Assembly (NCBI RefSeq): GCF_000720725.1
Contig: NZ_JOCQ01000150.1
Location: 1-15,826, forward strand
Direction of reading: 5' to 3'
From: Streptomyces rimosus subsp. rimosus
GTDB lineage: Bacteria > Actinomycetota > Actinomycetes > Streptomycetales > Streptomycetaceae
Length of the DNA: 15,826 bases
Below are positions 11,567 through 15,826 of this stretch, in pieces. The notes beneath the pieces were generated by a model. That model searched no databases, was not told the DNA's origin, and saw nothing but the letters and a program-made list of their open reading frames with translations. Both the position numbers and the translations under genes were made by a program. Position 1 is the first letter of the stretch. Each line of letters begins with the position of its first letter.

Positions 11567-11582
11567 TACCGACGGGTCGGTA
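11567..11582. promoter_or_regulatory. 16-bp operator-like palindrome in the SCO6745-like promoter
   Basis: TACCGAC-GG-GTCGGTA has perfect 7-bp arms. It ends at the -10 hexamer TAACCT (11581-11586) and 11 nt before the start codon, where a bound TetR-type dimer would block RNA polymerase. No TetR gene is in the window, so the regulator must be encoded elsewhere. Confidence 0.6.
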
Positions 11583-11586
11583 ACCT
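11581..11586 (+). promoter_or_regulatory. Candidate -10 giving a leaderless SCO6745-like mRNA
   Basis: TAACCT ends 6 nt before ATG 11593, and no Shine-Dalgarno lies between. A -35 consensus is not evident. Confidence 0.4.
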
Positions 11587-11592
11587 GCGGGC

Positions 11593-12465
11593 ATGACCAC
11601 CACGACCCCGCTCCCCGAGCGCGCCGGACGGCATTGTCACAACGTCGTCAACCCGCTGCACTCGACCGTCTACTTCTCCCCCGACTTCCCCGCCGAGTTC
11701 GCCGCCCTCGGCATCGAGGACCGCAGCGCCGCCTACTTCGCGAGCCGGGCCGCGGCCCTGGGCGCGGTCGGCCCCGGCACCGTCACGGCGACCTTCTACA
11801 ACTTCAGGCACGACCTGGTCGCCCGGCACATACCGCAGGTGTGGAAGGTGGCCCCGCCCGAGGAGGTGCTGGCCGCGCGGCTGCGGGCGGCCGACCGCAC
11901 GCTGCGGCGGCTGCTCGGCGACGCGGCGGTGGAGTCGCCGGAGATGGCCGAGGCGGCCCGGCTGGCGCTGCGCGCCGCCGAAGCCTGCGCGCGGCACGCC
12001 CGCCCGCTGTTCGCCGCGCACGCCGACCTGCCGGTCCCCGACGCGCCGCACCTCGCCTTCTGGCACGCGGCGACGCTGCTGCGCGAGCACCGCGGCGACG
12101 GCCACCTCGCGGCGCTGCTGGACGCCGGGCTGGACGGCCTGGAGGCGCTGGTCACCCACACCGCCAGCGACCGCGGCGCGGCCCGATCCTGGATCCTGGA
12201 GACCCGCGGCTGGTCCCCGGAGGACTGGGAGGCCGCGGAGGAGCGGCTGCGCGGGCGCGGCTTCCTCGACGCGGTGGGCGCGCTGACCGAGGCGGGCAAG
12301 CAGCTGCGCGCGGACCTGGAGGACACCACGGACCGGCTGGACCTGGCGCCGTACGAGCACCTGGGCGCGGCGGACGTGGCCCGGCTGACCGAACTGGCCG
12401 GCGGCTTCACCCAGGCCGCGCTGGCGGCGGGCGCGTTCCCGAAGGCGCTCTTCGGCAAGGGCTGA
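11593..12465 (+). CDS. SCO6745-like protein, function unknown
   Basis: A 290-aa mainly helical soluble protein. The N-terminal part (CHNVVNPLHSTVYFSPDF, about 15-32, and YFASRAAALGAVGPGTVTAT, about 48-67) matches what I remember of the actinobacterial SCO6745 family. About 200-260 (SWILETRGWSPEDWEAAEER, then LRGRGFLDAVGALTEAGKQL) reads like a MarR-type winged helix. No nuclease, kinase or metal motif is visible, and no biochemical role is known to me. The start is ATG 11593, apparently leaderless, with a 16-bp palindrome over the promoter. The 3' end is unusual: the stop codon lies in the first unit of a 15-bp tandem array, so further in-frame stops follow. It is divergent from the GlxA gene. 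Confidence 0.75.
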   Translation: MTTTTPLPERAGRHCHNVVNPLHSTVYFSPDFPAEFAALGIEDRSAAYFASRAAALGAVGPGTVTATFYNFRHDLVARHIPQVWKVAPPEEVLAARLRAADRTLRRLLGDAAVESPEMAEAARLALRAAEACARHARPLFAAHADLPVPDAPHLAFWHAATLLREHRGDGHLAALLDAGLDGLEALVTHTASDRGAARSWILETRGWSPEDWEAAEERLRGRGFLDAVGALTEAGKQLRADLEDTTDRLDLAPYEHLGAADVARLTELAGGFTQAALAAGAFPKALFGKG

Positions 12466-12535
12466 GACCGCGCGGGCTGAGACCGCGAGGGGTGAGACCG
12501 CGAGGGGTGAGACCGCGAGGGCTGAGGCCCGCGCC
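12461..12535 (+). repeat. 15-bp tandem array carrying the stop codon
   Basis: Four near-identical units (consensus GSTGAGACCGCGAGG) at 12461-12475, 12476-12490, 12491-12505 and 12506-12520, then a degenerate fifth at 12521-12535. Units 3 and 4 are identical. The first unit contains the TGA of the SCO6745-like gene. Because 15 is a multiple of three, TGA recurs in the same frame at 12478, 12493, 12508 and 12523. Confidence 0.85.
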
Positions 12536-12566
12536 TTCCGGGCGCCCTGCGGGGGCCCAACCCCCG
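12531..12566 (+). terminator. Paired GC hairpins after the SCO6745-like gene
   Basis: GCGCC-TTCCG-GGCGC (12531-12545) is followed by C-GGGGG-CCCAA-CCCCC-G (12550-12566). Two successive short GC stems without a T tract, directly after the tandem array, could act as a terminator of the upstream gene in this kind of genome. Confidence 0.35.
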
Positions 12567-12600
12567 GGAGTGTCGCGGTAGTTGCCGGCCCTCCCGGAAC

Positions 12601-12633
12601 GTCCCGCGCACCGAGAAATCGGGTGCGCGGGAC
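12601..12633 (+). terminator. Strong 12-bp hairpin before the methyltransferase gene
   Basis: GTCCCGCGCACC (12601-12612) pairs perfectly with GGTGCGCGGGAC (12622-12633) around a 9-nt loop. The loop can close further to a GAAA tetraloop with one bulge. It lies 25 nt before the methyltransferase ATG. It may end the upstream transcript, or act in the 5' region of the methyltransferase if that gene is read through. There is no T tract. Confidence 0.5.
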
Positions 12634-12658
12634 GGACCGCCGCTGCCACGCTGCGCCG

Positions 12659-13396
12659 ATGAACCGTCAAGAGATCTCCCGGATCGCGCACACCGGCCAC
12701 CCGATCGCCGCGCCGCTCGACGACGCGTCGGTGCGGCAGTTGCTGGACCACGGCCTGCCGCGCGGCGACGAGCGCGTGCTCGACCTCGGCTGCGGCGGCG
12801 GGGAGTGGCTGCTGCGCGCGCTGGCCCGGCATCCGCGGCTGCGCGCCGAGGGCGTCGATGTCAGCGCGGAGGCCCTGGCGCACGCCCGTACGGCCGCCGC
12901 CGAGCAGGACGTCGCGGGCCGGCTCGTCCTCCACCACGAGGACGCCGCCGGCTTCCGCTCCCCCCACCCGTTCGGCCTGGTGCTCAGCGTCGGGGCCGCG
13001 CACGCCTTCGGCGGCCTGCTGCCCACCCTGGCGGCGGCCCGCGAACACCTGGCTCCGGGCGGGCGCGTACTGGTCGGTGACGGATTCTGGGACCGTACGC
13101 CGTCTCCGGAGGCCGTCGAGATGCTGGGCCACTTCGCCGATCTGCCGACCACCCTGGAACGCGTCGCCGCCGACGGGTGGACGCCCGTCCACGGACACAT
13201 CAGCACCCGCCGCGAACTGGACGCCTACGAGTGGTCCTGGACCGGTTCGCTGGCCTCCTGGGCACTGGACCAGCCGGGCGGCCCCGACCGCACCGAAGCG
13301 CTGGCGGCGGCCGGCACCCACCGTACGGAGTGGCTGCGGGTCTACCGGGACTGCTGGGGATTCCTGAGCCTGGTGCTGCGGCGCACCGACGGCTGA
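12659..13396 (+). CDS. Class I SAM-dependent methyltransferase
   Basis: A 245-aa soluble methyltransferase with the Rossmann motifs in order: motif I VLDLGCGGGEW (40-50), acidic strand end LRAEGVDVS with the ribose-binding Asp, motif IV region FGLVLSVGAAHAFGG, and LAPGGRVLVGDGFW before the C-terminal strands. The C-terminal third (ELDAYEWSWTGSLASWALD) is rich in Trp and Tyr and may form the substrate pocket. ATG 12659 (MNRQEISRIAHTGHPIAAPL) begins the recognisable protein; an upstream in-frame start at 12623 would fall inside the 12601-12633 hairpin. There is no Shine-Dalgarno. CACGCT (12647-12652) 6 nt before the ATG could be the -10 of a leaderless message. The substrate cannot be predicted; a small molecule is likelier than rRNA because no RNA-binding domain is present. 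Confidence 0.88.
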   Translation: MNRQEISRIAHTGHPIAAPLDDASVRQLLDHGLPRGDERVLDLGCGGGEWLLRALARHPRLRAEGVDVSAEALAHARTAAAEQDVAGRLVLHHEDAAGFRSPHPFGLVLSVGAAHAFGGLLPTLAAAREHLAPGGRVLVGDGFWDRTPSPEAVEMLGHFADLPTTLERVAADGWTPVHGHISTRRELDAYEWSWTGSLASWALDQPGGPDRTEALAAAGTHRTEWLRVYRDCWGFLSLVLRRTDG

Positions 13397-13466
13397 GAGC
13401 AGACGTCCCGGGCGCGGGCACCGGTGCGTGCGGCTTCTCACACCTGGCGACAGCGGCGCGGGGGGC

Positions 13467-13501
13467 GCGACAGTGCGGCCCGGCAACCTGCACAATGCAG
13501 G
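13467..13501 (+). promoter_or_regulatory. Candidate tex promoter with palindrome over the -10
   Basis: GCGACA (13467-13472), an 18-nt spacer and CACAAT (13491-13496) give a start site near 13503 and a leader of about 35 nt that includes the AGGA ribosome site. The -10 lies inside the inverted repeat CCTGCA-CAA-TGCAGG (13487-13501), which might be an operator. Confidence 0.4.
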
Positions 13502-13537
13502 CTCAAGCAAACGCTGGAAGGCGGGGCAGGAAACAAC

Positions 13538-15826
13538 GTGACGGCATCCACCGAGGCCAACGGGGCGTCCGGGACCATCGGATCCATCGAAGCGAGGATC
13601 GCCGGCGAGCTCGGCGTCAGGGAGCGGCAGGTGAAGGCCGCGGTCGAACTGCTCGACGGCGGCTCGACCGTGCCCTTCATCGCCCGGTACCGCAAGGAAG
13701 CGACGGAGATGCTCGACGACGCGCAGCTGCGCGCGTTGGAGGAGCGGCTGCGCTACCTGCGGGAGCTGGAGGAGCGGCGGGCCGCGATCCTGGAGTCCGT
13801 CCGGTCGCAGGGCAAGCTGGACGCCGCGCTGGAGGCGCAGATCCGCGGCGCCGAGTCCAAGGCCCGGCTGGAGGACATCTACCTGCCCTTCAAGCCCAAG
13901 CGGCGCACCAAGGCGCAGATCGCGCGCGAGGCCGGTCTGGAGCCGCTGGCGGACGGCCTGCTGAGCGACCCGTCGGTGGAGCCCTCGGCCGCCGCGGCGG
14001 CGTTCGTGGATGCCGACAAGGGCGTGGCGGACCCGGCCGCCGCCCTGGAGGGCGCGCGGGCCATCCTGACCGAGCGGTTCAGCGAGGACGCCGACCTGAT
14101 CGGCGAACTGCGCGAACGCATGTGGTCGCGGGGCCAGGTCGCCGCGAAGGTGCGCGAGGGCAAGGAGGAGGCGGGCGCGAAGTTCGCCGACTACTTCGAC
14201 TTCGCCGAGCCCTTCACCGCGCTGCCGTCGCACCGCGTCCTGGCGATGCTGCGCGGTGAGAAGGAGGAGATCCTCGACCTCGCGCTGGAGCCGGAGACCG
14301 AGCCGGTCGAGGGCACCACGTCGTACGAGCAGTCCATCGCCCACAAGTTCGGCATCGCCGACCGCGGCCGGCCCGCCGACAAGTGGCTGAAGGACACGGT
14401 CCGCTGGGCCTGGCGCACCCGCGTCCTGGTGCACCTCGGTATCGACCTGCGGCTGCGGCTGCGGCAGGCCGCCGAGGACGAGGCGGTACGGGTCTTCGCG
14501 GCCAACCTGCGCGACCTGCTGCTGGCGGCACCGGCCGGCACCCGCGCCACGATGGGCCTGGACCCCGGCTTCCGTACGGGCGTCAAGGTCGCCGTCGTGG
14601 ACGCGACCGGCAAGGTGGCCGCGACGGAGACGATCTACCCGCACGTGCCGCAGCAGAAGTGGGACCAGTCGCTGGCCACGCTGGCGCGGCTGGCCCGGGA
14701 GCACGACGTCGAGCTGATCGCCATCGGCAACGGCACCGCCTCGCGCGAGACGGACAAGCTGGCCGCCGACCTGATCGCGGCGCAGCCGGAGCTGAAGCTG
14801 ACCAAGGTGATGGTCTCCGAGGCGGGCGCCTCGGTGTACTCCGCCTCCGCGTTCGCCTCGCAGGAGCTGCCCGACCTGGACGTGTCGCTGCGCGGTGCCG
14901 TCTCGATCGCGCGCCGCCTCCAGGACCCGCTCGCCGAACTGGTCAAGATCGACCCGAAGTCGATCGGTGTCGGCCAGTACCAGCACGACCTGGCCGAGGT
15001 GAAGCTGTCGCGCTCGCTGGACGCGGTGGTCGAGGACTGTGTGAACGGCGTCGGCGTGGACGTCAACACCGCGTCCGCGCCACTGCTGTCGCGCGTGTCC
15101 GGCATCGGCTCGGGCCTGGCCGAGAACATCGTCGCGCACCGCGACACCAACGGCCCCTTCCGCACCCGCAAGGCGCTCAAGGACGTGGCCCGGCTCGGCC
15201 CGAAGGCGTACGAGCAGTGCGCGGGCTTCCTCCGTATCCGCGGCGGCGACGACCCGCTGGACGCCTCCAGCGTGCACCCGGAGGCGTACCCGGTGGTCCG
15301 CCGGATGGTGAAGACGGCGGGCGGCGAGGTGTCCTCGCTGATCGGCAACACGGCGGTGCTGCGCTCGCTGAAGCCCGCCGACTTCGTCGACGACTCCTTC
15401 GGCCTGCCGACCGTCACCGACATCCTCCAGGAGCTGGAGAAGCCGGGCCGCGACCCGCGCCCGGTCTTCAAGACGGCCACCTTCAAGGAGGGCGTGGAGA
15501 AGATCGGCGACCTGGCGGCCGGGATGCTCCTGGAGGGCGTGGTGACCAACGTCGCCGCCTTCGGGGCATTCGTGGACGTCGGCGTCCACCAGGACGGACT
15601 GGTGCATGTGTCGGCAATGTCCAAAACGTTCGTCAAGGACCCGCGCGACGTGGTCAAGCCGGGTGACATCGTGCGCGTGAAGGTGCTGGACGTGGACATC
15701 CCGCGCAAGCGGATCTCGCTGACGCTGCGCCTGGACGACGAGCCGGGCAAGGGCGGCGGCGCGGCCGACGGCGGGCAGCGCCCGGGCGGACAGCGCGAGG
15801 GCCGTCGCGGCGGCGACCGGCCGGAC
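13538..15826 (+). CDS. tex: Tex family RNA-binding transcription accessory protein (3' end outside window)
   Basis: An open frame of 763 codons with no stop, running off the right edge. GTG 13538 has AGGA at 13528-13531 with a 6-nt spacer. Tex domains occur in order: N-terminal helical part with STVPFIARYRKEATEMLDD (near 45) and DIYLPFKPKRRTKA (near 115); YqgF/RNase H-like domain from about 337 (MGLDPGFRTGVKVAVVD); SIGVGQYQHD (about 475); helix-hairpin-helix region about 510-575 (LLSRVSGIGSGLAENIV); and an S1 RNA-binding domain about 662-730 (LEGVVTNVAAFGAFVDVG, LVHVSAMSKTFV, RKRISLTLRL). A Gly/Arg-rich basic tail has begun when the window ends, so only this tail is missing. Tex is a conserved cytosolic factor bound to RNA polymerase and nucleic acids, affecting transcription and stress or virulence traits in several bacteria. 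It stands alone behind its own promoter. Confidence 0.96.
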   Translation, partial: MTASTEANGASGTIGSIEARIAGELGVRERQVKAAVELLDGGSTVPFIARYRKEATEMLDDAQLRALEERLRYLRELEERRAAILESVRSQGKLDAALEAQIRGAESKARLEDIYLPFKPKRRTKAQIAREAGLEPLADGLLSDPSVEPSAAAAAFVDADKGVADPAAALEGARAILTERFSEDADLIGELRERMWSRGQVAAKVREGKEEAGAKFADYFDFAEPFTALPSHRVLAMLRGEKEEILDLALEPETEPVEGTTSYEQSIAHKFGIADRGRPADKWLKDTVRWAWRTRVLVHLGIDLRLRLRQAAEDEAVRVFAANLRDLLLAAPAGTRATMGLDPGFRTGVKVAVVDATGKVAATETIYPHVPQQKWDQSLATLARLAREHDVELIAIGNGTASRETDKLAADLIAAQPELKLTKVMVSEAGASVYSASAFASQELPDLDVSLRGAVSIARRLQDPLAELVKIDPKSIGVGQYQHDLAEVKLSRSLDAVVEDCVNGVGVDVNTASAPLLSRVSGIGSGLAENIVAHRDTNGPFRTRKALKDVARLGPKAYEQCAGFLRIRGGDDPLDASSVHPEAYPVVRRMVKTAGGEVSSLIGNTAVLRSLKPADFVDDSFGLPTVTDILQELEKPGRDPRPVFKTATFKEGVEKIGDLAAGMLLEGVVTNVAAFGAFVDVGVHQDGLVHVSAMSKTFVKDPRDVVKPGDIVRVKVLDVDIPRKRISLTLRLDDEPGKGGGAADGGQRPGGQREGRRGGDRPD

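Noticed and set aside
12407..15607. 1066-aa open minus-strand frame
   Set aside because: It is antisense to tex, the methyltransferase and the tandem array, is composed mainly of Arg, Gln, Gly, His and Val with no domain, and its pentapeptide repeat is just the 15-bp array read in reverse.

Overview
The window reads as chromosomal DNA of a Streptomyces-like actinomycete. It is very GC-rich with G/C-dominated third codon positions, uses GTG as well as ATG starts, has several genes with no Shine-Dalgarno but a -10-like hexamer about 6 to 10 nt before the start codon (leaderless style), and carries typical streptomycete families: an orphan RsbW-like ATPase, a GlxA regulator, an ABC-F protein, a STAND-type ATPase and a SCO6745-like protein. 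No prophage, insertion sequence, CRISPR array or biosynthetic cluster is visible, and no gene-free stretch exceeds about 200 bases. The first two full genes, a CDF zinc exporter followed by a type 1 isopentenyl-diphosphate isomerase, match my memory of the S. coelicolor zitB-idi neighbourhood; this was not checked by alignment.

Layout, left to right. Positions 1-90 may be the 3' end of a gene entering from outside. A Zur-box-like palindrome follows, then zitB (200-1129, +) and idi (1180-1797, +). An RsbW-like ATP-binding protein (1772-2278, -) converges on idi with overlapping ends. Next on the minus strand are an HdeD-like membrane protein (2422-3090), an initiator tRNA-fMet (3204-3277) with its own promoter and strong hairpin terminator, and a MarR regulator (3375-3800). 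The MarR gene is divergent from an MBL-fold hydrolase (3887-4528, +), with a compound operator between them. An ABC-F protein (4558-6216, -) is divergent from an atypical crotonase-fold gene (6347-7099, +). A small secreted protein (7145-7540, -) is divergent from a 708-residue STAND-type ATPase (7680-9806, +), and four 11-bp-phased repeats lie between them.

The second half has a minus-strand pair, a GlxA-type regulator (10478-11455) followed by a stand-alone DJ-1/PfpI protein resembling isonitrile hydratase (9790-10428). Divergent from it is a SCO6745-like protein (11593-12465, +) whose promoter carries a 16-bp palindrome. A class I methyltransferase (12659-13396, +) and the RNA-binding transcription accessory protein Tex (13538 to beyond the right edge, +) complete the window.

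Most of this is ordinary housekeeping or accessory-core DNA, and I found no convincing new multi-gene system. The parts most worth a second look are regulatory or architectural: the zitB Zur box, the phased 11-bp array in front of the STAND ATPase, the overlapping MarR palindromes, the GlxA/DJ-1 pair with its inverted-repeat island, a 15-bp tandem array that repeats the stop codon of the SCO6745-like gene in frame five times, and a crotonase lacking both hydratase glutamates.
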